A DNA stretch of 64,000 nucleotides from 2-02-FULL-66-14 sp964651335 (lineage in GTDB: Bacteria > Pseudomonadota > Gammaproteobacteria > Burkholderiales > SG8-39), in assembly GCA_964651335.1 (NCBI GenBank), contig CAZYVT010000004.1, forward strand, positions 35,420-99,419, read 5' to 3'. Of this stretch, positions 1 through 8,855 are shown piece after piece. The notes under the pieces were generated by a model that saw nothing but the letters and a program-made list of their open reading frames with translations, searched no databases and had not been told where the DNA came from. How positions within the stretch are numbered: the first letter of the stretch is position 1; each line of letters starts with the position of its first letter. The position numbers and the translations under genes are program-made.

Positions 1-45
1 AAGGACGCGCTCGAAGACCCGGCGCGGCTGGTCCTGGAGATCTAG
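1..45 (+). CDS. sucB: Dihydrolipoamide succinyltransferase, C-terminal end (partial)
   Basis: Only the last 14 codons and the TAG stop lie in the window. The residues read KDALEDPARLVLEI, which matches the usual end of the E2 component of 2-oxoglutarate dehydrogenase (an LKDALEDP.RLLL pattern). Its stop is three bases before the GTG start of the E3 gene lpdA, the normal sucAB-lpd order. The call rests on this short tail and the context. Confidence 0.8.
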   Translation, partial: KDALEDPARLVLEI

Positions 46-48
46 CGC

Positions 49-1479
49 GTGGCGCAATCCTTCGACGTGGTGGTGATCGGCGCAGGACCCGCGGGATACA
101 TCGCGGCGATCCGCGCCGCGCAGCTCGGGCTCTCCACGGCTTGCATCGAGAAATGGAAAACCCCGGACGGGCAGCATGCGCTCGGCGGCACGTGCCTCAA
201 TGTCGGATGCATTCCGTCCAAGGCCCTGCTCGAGTCATCGGAGAATTACGAGCGCACGCAGCACAAGCTGAAGGCGCACGGCATTACCGTGAGCGGAGTC
301 AAATTCGATCTCAAGACGATGCTCGAACGCAAGGACCAGATCGTGCGCAAGATGACCGCGGGGATCGCCGGACTGTTCAAGAAGAACAAGGTCACCTGGC
401 TTCAGGGTCATGGGCGGTTCGTCTCCGGCGGCACGACCTGGAAGCTCGAAGTGGACGGCGACAGGGGTACCGAGCCGATCGAAGCGAAGCACGTGATCGT
501 CGCGACCGGGTCGCGGGCGCGCCACCTGCCCGGAGTGCCGGTGGACAACCGGATCGTCTGCGACAACGAGGGAGCGCTCGACTTCGACTCGGTTCCCGAG
601 CGGCTCGGCGTGATCGGCGCCGGCGTCATCGGGCTTGAGCTGGGGAGCGTCTGGCGACGGCTCGGGTCGGAGGTAAAGATCCTCGAAGCGCTACCGGTCT
701 TCCTCGGCGCCGCTGACGAGGCGGTCGCCCAGGAGGCATGGAAGATTTTCACCAAGGATCCTGGCCTCTCGATCGAACTGGGCGCGAGTGTCGGTGCCGT
801 GAGCAAGAGCAGGACGGCGGTGACGGTCGCCTACAAGTCGGCGGATGGCAAGGCGGAGGTGCTCGAGTGCGGCCGCCTGATCCTCTCGATCGGCCGCGCG
901 CCGAATACCGAGGGCCTCGGCGCCGAAAACGTCGGCCTCAAGATCGACGACAAGGGCTTCATCGAGGTGGACAAGAACTGCCGCGCCAGCCTGCCGCGCG
1001 TCTATGCGATCGGCGACGTCGTGCGCGGCCCGATGCTGGCGCACAAGGGCGAGGACGAAGGGGTGATGGTCGCGGAAATCATTGCAGGCCAGCACGGCCA
1101 CGTGAACTACGACGCGATCCCCTGGGTCATGTACACAATGCCGGAAATTGCGTGGGTGGGGAAGACCGAGCAGCAGCTCAAGGCCGAGGGCGTCGCATAC
1201 CGCGCCGGGCGCTTTCCGTTCGCCTACAACGGCCGCGCGCTCGGCCGCGACGAGGTCGACGGGTTCATCAAGATTCTGGCGGATGCCCGGACCGACCGCA
1301 TTCTCGGCGTCCACGCGATCGGCAGCCTGGCGTCGGAGCTGATTTCGGAGGCCGTGGTGGCGATGGAATTCGGCGCCTCGTCCGAGGACATCGCGCGCAT
1401 CTGCCATGCGCACCCGTCCATGTCCGAAGTCATGAGGGAGGCGGCGCTGGCGGTGGACAAGCGCAGCCTGAATGGGTGA
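49..1479 (+). CDS. lpdA: Dihydrolipoyl dehydrogenase (E3)
   Basis: This FAD flavoprotein reoxidises dihydrolipoamide on E2 and passes electrons to NAD+, serving 2-oxoglutarate dehydrogenase and probably other 2-oxoacid complexes in the cytoplasm. The 476-residue length is normal. The N-terminal FAD motif GAGPAG is at residues 11-16. The redox pair C49/C54 sits in GGTCLNVGCIPSK, a second dinucleotide fold motif GAGVIG is mid-protein, and the catalytic pair H455/E460 is near the C-terminus. It starts with GTG three bases after the sucB stop, so it is translationally linked to it. In many betaproteobacteria the next gene is zapE; here that gene is about 42.5 kb away. Confidence 0.97.
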   Translation: MAQSFDVVVIGAGPAGYIAAIRAAQLGLSTACIEKWKTPDGQHALGGTCLNVGCIPSKALLESSENYERTQHKLKAHGITVSGVKFDLKTMLERKDQIVRKMTAGIAGLFKKNKVTWLQGHGRFVSGGTTWKLEVDGDRGTEPIEAKHVIVATGSRARHLPGVPVDNRIVCDNEGALDFDSVPERLGVIGAGVIGLELGSVWRRLGSEVKILEALPVFLGAADEAVAQEAWKIFTKDPGLSIELGASVGAVSKSRTAVTVAYKSADGKAEVLECGRLILSIGRAPNTEGLGAENVGLKIDDKGFIEVDKNCRASLPRVYAIGDVVRGPMLAHKGEDEGVMVAEIIAGQHGHVNYDAIPWVMYTMPEIAWVGKTEQQLKAEGVAYRAGRFPFAYNGRALGRDEVDGFIKILADARTDRILGVHAIGSLASELISEAVVAMEFGASSEDIARICHAHPSMSEVMREAALAVDKRSLNG

Positions 1480-1605
1480 GGCGGGGCGCACCTGCCGCGA
1501 TATCCGTCGTGAGAGTGTCTACGCTGGCGTGAACGTAACCGAACCTGTGATCCCCGCCCGTCGAGGCGTTGCCGTTGCGGGTCACCCCGGATTGAAGGAG
1601 ATGGT

Positions 1606-2874
1606 TTGAAGATTCTCATCATCGACGACGACGAGGACTTGAGGAACCTCCTCTCCCACTACCTCAAGCAGGAGTGGCCGCATGCGGAAATCGAGAAATT
1701 CGACCCGCTTGCGCGCGTGATGCCCGACGCGTCGTTCCCGCTCGGCACGTACGACGTCATCATTCTCGACTACATGCTCGGGGCCGGCGACGGCCTGGAA
1801 TGGCTGCACGAATTGAAGCGGCACGCCTACTGCCCGCCGGTGCTTTTCCTCACCGGAGCGGGCAACGAGGTGATCGCCGTGCGTGCGATGAAGGCGGGAG
1901 CCGACGATTACCAGCGCAAGCAGGACCTGACGCGCGAGAAGCTGATCGCCTCGATCCGCGACCTGACATACGACAAGGCCGAGGCGACCGTCTCGGTCGC
2001 ACTTGCCGCGCGCATGAATGCGCACAACCTCGGCGCGCGGATCCGGATACCGGGAATCCGCGTGCTGCGGCTGATCGGCGAAGGGGGCATGTCCCGCGTC
2101 TACCTCGCATCGCGCCAGGGCGACGACGAGCCGCTAATCGTCAAGATCTTGCGCAGCGAGGTGACCGAGGACAACAATGCGCTCGCGCGCTTCATGGCAG
2201 AGTGCGACCTGATCGAGCGCATCGGCAGCTGCCACATGGCGCGCATCCACGGCCACGGCGTATCCGAGGGCCTTGCCTACCTGGTGATGGAGTTCTTCGA
2301 CGGCGGCGACCTCAAGAAGCGTCTCGGCGGCAAGGCGCTGCCGCCGGAGGAGGCGCTGCGGATCTTCCGCGAGCTGATGTTCGCGCTGGGGGAGATCCAC
2401 GAGCGTGGAATCGTGCACCGGGACCTGAAACCCCAGAACTTGATGTTCCGTGCCGACGGCAGCCTCGCGATTGTGGACTTCGGCATCGCCAAGCACATCG
2501 ATTCGGCGGGCCGCACCGGCCACGACGAGGTCCTCGGCACGCCGCACTACATGAGCCCGGAACAGGTGCGCGGCCTGGCGCTCGATCGGCGCACCGACAT
2601 CTACAGCGCCGGAGTGCTGCTCTTCGAGATGATGGCCGGCGGGCACCTGTTCGAAGGCGAGACGGCGATTGACGTGGCTCTGCGTCATGTCGACACGCCG
2701 CCGCCGCCGCTGCCCGAGGAACTGTCCGGGTACCAGGGACTGCTCGACAAGCTGCTGGAGAAGGACCGCGACGCGCGCTTCAGGAACGCCGACGAGGTCA
2801 TCGGCTTCCTGTCGCGCAAATTTGGCCATGCCAGCGGCGCCTTTGGTGCCGAATCCGCAGCCAGGCGTAAATGA
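1606..2874 (+). CDS. Receiver domain-Ser/Thr protein kinase fusion
   Basis: The first ~120 residues form a CheY-like receiver with acidic residues D7-D9, phospho-acceptor D55, T83 and K105. From ~residue 150 there is a Hanks-type kinase: glycine loop GEGGMSRVY (158-166), ATP lysine K180, HRDLKPQN (271-278), DFG (291-293) and GTPHYMSPEQ (311-320). All catalytic residues are present. The sequence suggests a two-component signal that controls Ser/Thr phosphorylation in one chain; this is inference. No transmembrane segment is visible, so it should be cytosolic. The start is TTG preceded by GAAGGAG at good spacing. The next gene, an HD-GYP protein, starts five bases after the stop, so they are probably co-transcribed. 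Confidence 0.9.
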   Translation: MKILIIDDDEDLRNLLSHYLKQEWPHAEIEKFDPLARVMPDASFPLGTYDVIILDYMLGAGDGLEWLHELKRHAYCPPVLFLTGAGNEVIAVRAMKAGADDYQRKQDLTREKLIASIRDLTYDKAEATVSVALAARMNAHNLGARIRIPGIRVLRLIGEGGMSRVYLASRQGDDEPLIVKILRSEVTEDNNALARFMAECDLIERIGSCHMARIHGHGVSEGLAYLVMEFFDGGDLKKRLGGKALPPEEALRIFRELMFALGEIHERGIVHRDLKPQNLMFRADGSLAIVDFGIAKHIDSAGRTGHDEVLGTPHYMSPEQVRGLALDRRTDIYSAGVLLFEMMAGGHLFEGETAIDVALRHVDTPPPPLPEELSGYQGLLDKLLEKDRDARFRNADEVIGFLSRKFGHASGAFGAESAARRK

Positions 2875-2878
2875 GGCC

Positions 2879-4084
2879 ATGAAGACCAAAGTTGCCGTCA
2901 AGGATCTCCGATTGGGCATGTACGTGTACCAGCTCGACCGGCCCTGGACCGAGACTCCGTTCATGTTCCAGGGCTTCCTGCTGAACAGCGAAACGCAGCT
3001 CGAGACGCTGAAACAATACTGCCAGCATGTCTTGGTGGACTCGGAACGTACTTATGAGGATCCAAACCGCCCGGGCGCGGCCGTGCGCGGCTCCCCGGGT
3101 CCGCCTTCCGGCGTGCGGCATGTCGATTATGTCGAGCAAGTCAGCGTCGAGAATGAGTTCACGCGCGCGTGCGAAGCTTGCGTGCGCGTGGAATCGGTCG
3201 TCGACGACGCCTTCCAAGCGCTGCGGGCGGGCGATAAGCTGGACGTGACCGCGACGGCGCAAGTTGTTTCCAAGATGACTGAGAGCATCCTGCGCAACCC
3301 CGATGCGTTTCTCCTTTTTTCCTCGCTCCAGAAGCGGGGCGGCCATCTTCTCGACCGCGCCGTCAATTGCTCGATCTACATGATCACATTCGCTCGCTTT
3401 CTGGGGATGGAGAAGGCCGACGTCGAACGGGCCGGTACGGTCGGGCTGCTGCAGGACGTCGGCATGCTCGAGATGCCCGAGTCACTGATCAGAAAGGAGG
3501 GGTTGCTGTCGTCGGACGAAATCGACCTCGTGCGCACGCATGTGCTTCGCGGCGTCGAGACGCTGCGCCGGGCGAACATGTCGGCGGATATCACCGATAT
3601 CATGGCGCAGCACCATGAGCGGCACAACGGGAGCGGCTATCCGCACCGTCTGAAGGGGCCGGAGATCTCGACCATCGGGGCTTGCGCGGCGATCGTCGAC
3701 ACGTTCGGCGCCATGACGAAGCGGCGGCCCTATGCCGATGAGATGTCGCCGTCGAACGTGCTCGGCATCATGCACAAGTGGAGGGACGGATTTTTCAACG
3801 GCTGGCTGGTCGACGAATTCATCCGCTGTATCGGCGTATTCCCGGTCGGAAGCGTGGTGGAGCTGAACAGCGGCGAGGTTGGAATCGTCATCTCGCAGAA
3901 CGTCGCCAAGCGTCTCCAGCCGCGCGTGATGATAATCAAGGATGCGAATGGCCGGCCTTTGCGGCCTCAGAAGTTGCTCGATTTGTCGCGCTCGCCCAAT
4001 GCGACGGCGGAAGAAAGCCACCGAATTCGTCGCACGCTGGAATACAGCCGCGCCGGAGTCTCGGCCCAAGAGCTGTTCCTCTGA
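2879..4084 (+). CDS. DUF3391/HD-GYP domain protein with degenerate metal site
   Basis: 401 residues. The N-terminus (VKDLRLGMYV) resembles the DUF3391 domain often found before HD-GYP domains, which hydrolyse cyclic di-GMP. The HD-GYP core spans ~145-330. Several canonical ligands are changed: the first histidine is N163, the HD pair reads Q192-D193, and HHExxDGxGYP reads HHERHNGSGYP with N250 for Asp. H221, H245, H246 and D274 remain. Loss of the HD histidine argues against normal phosphodiesterase activity, so it may be a c-di-GMP sensor or partner; this is inference. The ATG five bases after the kinase stop is chosen because the DUF3391 similarity begins there; an upstream in-frame extension overlaps the kinase gene. 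Confidence 0.85.
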   Translation: MKTKVAVKDLRLGMYVYQLDRPWTETPFMFQGFLLNSETQLETLKQYCQHVLVDSERTYEDPNRPGAAVRGSPGPPSGVRHVDYVEQVSVENEFTRACEACVRVESVVDDAFQALRAGDKLDVTATAQVVSKMTESILRNPDAFLLFSSLQKRGGHLLDRAVNCSIYMITFARFLGMEKADVERAGTVGLLQDVGMLEMPESLIRKEGLLSSDEIDLVRTHVLRGVETLRRANMSADITDIMAQHHERHNGSGYPHRLKGPEISTIGACAAIVDTFGAMTKRRPYADEMSPSNVLGIMHKWRDGFFNGWLVDEFIRCIGVFPVGSVVELNSGEVGIVISQNVAKRLQPRVMIIKDANGRPLRPQKLLDLSRSPNATAEESHRIRRTLEYSRAGVSAQELFL

Positions 4085-4101
4085 GCGTCCCGGTGCTTCG
4101 A

Positions 4102-4491
4102 TCAGGGCAGGGAATTCCAGATGGCGCGCAACTGATCCGGAAGATCTTTCGGGGAGAACGGTTTCGAAATCATGCCGGCGGCGCCGAGCGCGCGCAGCTC
4201 TACGACATCGCGCTCCGCGGCTTTGGCGGTGATGAACACGACCGGCAGGTTCTGCGTCTCGGGCACCTCGCGCATCCTCCGGAACAGCGTCGGGCCGTCC
4301 ATCCCCGGCATCATCCAGTCGAGCATCACCAGATCCGGCTTGAAGGAGACCATCCGCTCGATCGCCAGGTGCGGATCATCCACGATCTCGACGGCCATTT
4401 TTCCGATGCGCTCGAGCGTCATGCGCACGATGCGCCGGATGTCCTCCTCGTCTTCGACGTAGCAGACGCGGCTCAGTGGTCGATTCGGCAT
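4102..4491 (-). CDS. Single-domain response regulator (CheY-like)
   Basis: 129 residues, only a receiver domain. The acidic pocket is at VEDEED (12-17), the phospho-acceptor is D58 in MLDWMMPGMDG and the conserved lysine is K110 in SKPF. There is no output domain, so it must act by protein contact or as a phosphorelay intermediate. It lies 14 bases downstream of the histidine kinase gene on the same strand, so the two are probably a co-transcribed pair. Confidence 0.93.
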   Translation of the reverse strand: MPNRPLSRVCYVEDEEDIRRIVRMTLERIGKMAVEIVDDPHLAIERMVSFKPDLVMLDWMMPGMDGPTLFRRMREVPETQNLPVVFITAKAAERDVVELRALGAAGMISKPFSPKDLPDQLRAIWNSLP

Positions 4492-4505
4492 GCGTTCATC
4501 TGTGG

Positions 4506-6308
4506 TCAGCGCTTCCCCGCCCCAGCGTACTCGCGCAAGGGCAGCTCGATGAAGAACCTCGTTCCTCCTCCTTCGCGGTCGGCGAAGCCGATATGGCCGT
4601 CCATCAATTCAACCATAAGCTTGCTGATCGCGAGTCCCAGCCCGGTACCGGCTTTTTTGCGGGTGAGGGCCGAGTCGGCCTGGGCAAAGCGGTTGAAAAT
4701 TCGGGAGCGGAATTCAATTGGGATTCCCGGACCGCGATCGTCCACCGATACGATCGCCCGGGAATCGGCGACCGACACGCCGAGTTCGATCTGGTCTCCT
4801 TCCGGGGAGAACTTGGCGGCGTTGGAAATCAAGTTGGTCAGGACCTGGAGCAGCCGCCTGCGGTCCGCGTAGACCTTGATCCGCGGAGGCTCGTTGCGCA
4901 GCATGAGCCGGACGCCGAACCGGTCGGCGAAGGCACGATTGAGCACGATCGACTCGCGCACCAGATTGTCCAGCTCGACTTCCTCCGGAAGCATCGAGAA
5001 CTGGCCTGACTCGATCTTCTCGATGTCCAGGAGGTCGTTGATCAGATCCAGAAGCCGTTGCGCGTTGCGCTCCGCGACCTCGGTCAGTTCGCCGATATCC
5101 TTTTGCACTTCGCCGAGCGCTCCGGAGGTGACGAGCTGCAGCGACCCGATGATGGAGGTGAGCGGCGTTCGCAGCTCGTGCGAAAGCGTCGATGTGAATT
5201 CTTTCTTGACGCGCTCGGCATCGAGCTGCTGGGTGATGTCCCGGGCCTGCACGATCGCAGAGATGAGGTCTCCGTTCTCGTTCACCAGCGGGGTGACCGA
5301 AAATTCGCAGACGACCTCCAAACCGTCGCGCCGGAGGCAGTGCGCCCTGACGCCAGCCTCAGGCTGCTTGACGGCGACGAAGTTCGTCCACCAACCACCG
5401 CCATGCACGGATGCCTCCGGCGGAATGATGGATCGCAGCAGGTTGCGGCCGACCAGTTCCGAGGACGAGTACCCGAATACCGTTTCGGCCGCGGTGTTCA
5501 TGTCCAGGATGGTCCCCATGTGGTCCACTTCGAACACCGGGATCGGCGCCCGTTCGGCGAACAGCGCGAGCTTGCGCCCGGACTCCCCGATCATGCGCTG
5601 CGCATGCGTCAATTCCTCCATCTGGCCCTCGAGTTGCATGTTGAGCGATCCGTACTGATCGGACAGGTTGCGATAGGCATGCTTTAGTCCGTGCCCGGAG
5701 TAGAAAACCTGGTTCAGGCGGTACACGATGCCGACGCTCATTCCAAATACGACCGCAACCAGAAATGCGAGCTCGGTAGACAAGCGGTCGCCGGCTGCCG
5801 CCAGCACGTACGTGAACGGCACCGCGATGGCACCGGCATACAGCGCGAAGATTGGCCAGGACGCGGCATAGGCCCAAATGCCGCCGCAGCCGACCCCTGC
5901 AAGCAGCAAAGCGAGAAACACGTGCTGCTGGTCGACGCCGGACGGAAAGAACGCTGCGCCCGTGAAGCCCCACACCGTTCCGCTCGCAAGCGCGCTGATT
6001 GCGAGCCAGCGCATCCATTGACCCGCATTCGCCGCTCGGTCCGTACTCCTGCGGTAGCCGGCGTAGAGGGTGGCGCTCGCCGCCGCGATCAGCAGCACGA
6101 CTCCCCACCAAAACAGCGCTAGTTCCAGGAATTGCGCTCCCCACAGACCGTAAGTGGCGATCACGGCGAGCCCGAGCAACCCCGCAATGGCGATCGGTGT
6201 CTGACCGTAGAGCTGCTCGACGCGCTCCGCAAGGATCCGCCGCGGATCGGCTGAATAGCCGGGGTTGACGGAAGGGTCGGCGCTTGTTGCGGCGCTGTCT
6301 TGATTCAT
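4506..6308 (-). CDS. Membrane PAS-sensor histidine kinase
   Basis: 600 residues from the ATG chosen here; an upstream extension in frame is poor in coding character. About six transmembrane segments lie at ~37-200, followed by a short helix, a PAS domain (~245-360), a HisKA domain with phospho-acceptor H377 in SHELRTPL, and a HATPase_c domain with N box NLISNAAKF and glycine boxes DRGPGIP and GTGLGLAI. All catalytic boxes are intact. Its partner is most likely the single-domain regulator directly downstream; a free HPt protein 3 kb away could also be involved. The stimulus is unknown; the membrane part has no recognised binding site. Confidence 0.92.
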   Translation of the reverse strand: MNQDSAATSADPSVNPGYSADPRRILAERVEQLYGQTPIAIAGLLGLAVIATYGLWGAQFLELALFWWGVVLLIAAASATLYAGYRRSTDRAANAGQWMRWLAISALASGTVWGFTGAAFFPSGVDQQHVFLALLLAGVGCGGIWAYAASWPIFALYAGAIAVPFTYVLAAAGDRLSTELAFLVAVVFGMSVGIVYRLNQVFYSGHGLKHAYRNLSDQYGSLNMQLEGQMEELTHAQRMIGESGRKLALFAERAPIPVFEVDHMGTILDMNTAAETVFGYSSSELVGRNLLRSIIPPEASVHGGGWWTNFVAVKQPEAGVRAHCLRRDGLEVVCEFSVTPLVNENGDLISAIVQARDITQQLDAERVKKEFTSTLSHELRTPLTSIIGSLQLVTSGALGEVQKDIGELTEVAERNAQRLLDLINDLLDIEKIESGQFSMLPEEVELDNLVRESIVLNRAFADRFGVRLMLRNEPPRIKVYADRRRLLQVLTNLISNAAKFSPEGDQIELGVSVADSRAIVSVDDRGPGIPIEFRSRIFNRFAQADSALTRKKAGTGLGLAISKLMVELMDGHIGFADREGGGTRFFIELPLREYAGAGKR

Positions 6309-6579
6309 CGCTGATAGGACAGATCCCGTCTGTTCATTATAGACGAAGCCCTTTCGCGAACGAGTGCACGGTGCGCGGAACGGACCTGCAAACCCTTCCC
6401 GCTGTCGATCACGCCGACACCGCTGTCTTCGATTGCAAGCTCGTCGCGGCGCAGATCGCGCTCGATTGCTACGTAATCCGGCCGTGATTTCGCGATTAAG
6501 GGCTTCCCGGTTTCCTTGTTTAAGGGTGATGCGTTTGTCAAGCCCCTTGATGGTTGCCGTCATAGGGGTTCCAAGAACC

Positions 6580-7080
6580 GCTTCGCGAAAAAAACGTTAG
6601 ACTTCGCTCCCATGAGCGAAGCACCGGCGAAGCCCGCTGCGGCCGCGCACGCACCGCCGGAAGCGTCGGTGGTTCTGGTTGTAGACGACTCCCCGGACGT
6701 GCTCGCGCTCGCGGCCAGGGTGCTCGGCAAGGAGTACCACGTCAGGCTTGCGCCCGACGGCGGCATGGCGTTGAGCCTTGCGGCCGACGATCCGAAGCCG
6801 GACCTGATCCTGCTCGACGTGGAGATGGAGGGCGCGAGCGGGTTCGAGGTGTGCAGGGTGCTCAAGGAGGACCCGGCGACAGCCGGGATCCCGCTCGTGT
6901 TTCTCTCCGCCAAGACCGAGCCGACCGATCAACTCGAGGGCTTCGAGCTCGGCGCAGTGGACTACCTGACCAAGCCGATCAACGCGCGCCTGCTGCTCGC
7001 CCGCGTCCGCATCCATGTCGCGCTCGCCAACCGCCGGCACGAGCTCGAACGGCTGGTGCAAGAACGCACCGCGCAGCTCG
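6580..7080 (+). repeat. 0.5-kb direct repeat, copy 1
   Basis: This segment recurs at 8354-8855. By eye the copies differ in one added A in a poly-A run and two substitutions, and are otherwise identical. The repeat holds ~30 bases upstream of a start codon and the first 156 codons of a receiver-domain gene. It ends abruptly where the two genes acquire different output domains. Confidence 0.95.
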
Positions 7081-8375
7081 CTTACCAAGCGAACTACGAC
7101 CTGCTCACGGGCCTGCCGAACCGCAGCCTGCTGCGCGACCGGCTGCACCAGGCGGTCTTCGCGCAACGCGCTGCGCACTCGATTGCGGTGGTGTTCATAG
7201 ACCTGGACAATTTCAAGTTCGTTAACGACAGCCTTGGCCATGGCGCCGGCGACAAGCTGCTGAAGGCCATCGCCGAGCGGCTGCGCTCGACGCTGCGCGA
7301 AGGCGACACCGTGGCGCGACTCGGGGGCGACGAATTCGTGCTGATCCTCAACGACCAGACGAACGACGAGGTGACCTATCGCGCCATGCAGCGGGTCGTC
7401 GCCAAGGTGAGCGAAGCGGTGGTGATCGACGGCAAGGAGCTGCTGGTGACCTGCAGCGCCGGAATCAGCCTGTTCCCGCAGAACGGGCCGGACGTGGATG
7501 CACTGCTCAAGCACGCCGACGCGGCGATGTACAGCGCCAAGCAACACGGGCGCAACAACTTCCAGTTCTACACCTCGGAAATGAACCGGCTCGTGAACGA
7601 GCGGCTCGCGCTCGAGCACAGCCTGCGGCGGGCGCTCGAGCGAAAGGAGTTCGTGCTCTACTACCAGCAGAGGGTGAGCGTGAAGAGCGGTGCCATCGTC
7701 GGTGCCGAGGCGCTGGTGCGCTGGCAGCATCCGGAGTTGGGATTGGTCGCCCCGCAACGCTTCATTCCCCTGGCGGAGGAAACCGGGCTCATCGTGCAGC
7801 TCGGCGAGTGGGTGCTGCGCGAGGCCTGCCGGCAGAACCGCGCCTGGCGCGACGCGGGCATGCGTCCCGGCAGGATCTCGGTCAACCTCTCGGCGCGGCA
7901 GTTCCGGCAGGAAAGCCTCATCCGCTCCGTCTCCGGTATCCTGGCCGAAGTCGGGCTGGATCCGGAGCACCTCGAGCTCGAACTGACCGAGAGCATGGTG
8001 ATGCACAACGCCGACGCGGCGATCGCCACCCTGCGGGAATTTAACTCGCTCGGCGTCGCGCTTTCGGTGGACGATTTCGGCACCGGCTACTCGAGCCTGA
8101 GCTACTTGAAGATCCTTCCGATCGACGCGCTCAAGATCGACCGGTCGTTCGTGCGCGATATCGCGGGCGAGGAGGAATCCGACGGCCTGCTCGCGCAGAT
8201 CATCATCTCGCTCGGTCACAGCCTGCAGCTCAAGGTAATCGCCGAGGGCGTGGAGACCGACGAGCAGCTGCGCTTCCTTCGGAAGCACCGCTGCGACGAG
8301 GTGCAGGGCTTCCGCTTCGGCAAACCGGTACCGCCGGAGCAGTACCAAGAGCTGCTTCGCGAAAAAAAACGTTAG
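6612..8375 (+). CDS. Response regulator with GGDEF and EAL domains (c-di-GMP turnover)
   Basis: 587 residues: receiver (~18-135, D69, K121), linker helix, GGDEF (~160-325) and EAL (~330-580). The GGDEF motif is intact (238-242), with an inhibitory-site RxxD at 229-232 five residues before it, so the cyclase should be active and product-inhibited. The EAL motif is intact (366-368), and the downstream TES, DDFGTGYSS, KIDRSF and AEGVET motifs are present, so phosphodiesterase activity is also expected. Which activity dominates cannot be read from sequence. The N-terminal 156 residues are nearly identical to those of the next gene. Its stop codon lies inside the second repeat copy. Confidence 0.95.
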   Translation: MSEAPAKPAAAAHAPPEASVVLVVDDSPDVLALAARVLGKEYHVRLAPDGGMALSLAADDPKPDLILLDVEMEGASGFEVCRVLKEDPATAGIPLVFLSAKTEPTDQLEGFELGAVDYLTKPINARLLLARVRIHVALANRRHELERLVQERTAQLAYQANYDLLTGLPNRSLLRDRLHQAVFAQRAAHSIAVVFIDLDNFKFVNDSLGHGAGDKLLKAIAERLRSTLREGDTVARLGGDEFVLILNDQTNDEVTYRAMQRVVAKVSEAVVIDGKELLVTCSAGISLFPQNGPDVDALLKHADAAMYSAKQHGRNNFQFYTSEMNRLVNERLALEHSLRRALERKEFVLYYQQRVSVKSGAIVGAEALVRWQHPELGLVAPQRFIPLAEETGLIVQLGEWVLREACRQNRAWRDAGMRPGRISVNLSARQFRQESLIRSVSGILAEVGLDPEHLELELTESMVMHNADAAIATLREFNSLGVALSVDDFGTGYSSLSYLKILPIDALKIDRSFVRDIAGEEESDGLLAQIIISLGHSLQLKVIAEGVETDEQLRFLRKHRCDEVQGFRFGKPVPPEQYQELLREKKR

Positions 8376-8855
8376 ACTTCGCTCCCATGAGCGAAGCACC
8401 GGCGAAGCCCGCTGCGACCGCGCACGCGCCGCCGGAAGCGTCGGTGGTTCTGGTTGTAGACGACTCCCCGGACGTGCTCGCGCTCGCGGCCAGGGTGCTC
8501 GGCAAGGAGTACCACGTCAGGCTTGCGCCCGACGGCGGCATGGCGTTGAGCCTTGCGGCCGACGATCCGAAGCCGGACCTGATCCTGCTCGACGTGGAGA
8601 TGGAGGGCGCGAGCGGGTTCGAGGTGTGCAGGGTGCTCAAGGAGGACCCGGCGACAGCCGGGATCCCGCTCGTGTTTCTCTCCGCCAAGACCGAGCCGAC
8701 CGATCAACTCGAGGGCTTCGAGCTCGGCGCAGTGGACTACCTGACCAAGCCGATCAACGCGCGCCTGCTGCTCGCCCGCGTCCGCATCCATGTCGCGCTC
8801 GCCAACCGCCGGCACGAGCTCGAACGGCTGGTGCAAGAACGCACCGCGCAGCTCG
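8354..8855 (+). repeat. 0.5-kb direct repeat, copy 2
   Basis: Second copy of the segment at 6580-7080. It contains the last codons and stop of the upstream GGDEF-EAL gene as well as the start and receiver domain of the HD-GYP gene. At the protein level the two receivers differ only at residue 11 (Ala versus Thr). Homology stops exactly at the receiver-linker boundary. Confidence 0.95.

Noticed and set aside
1480..1605. A terminator after lpdA
   Set aside because: I found no stem followed by a T run in these bases. Transcription may continue or end by Rho.
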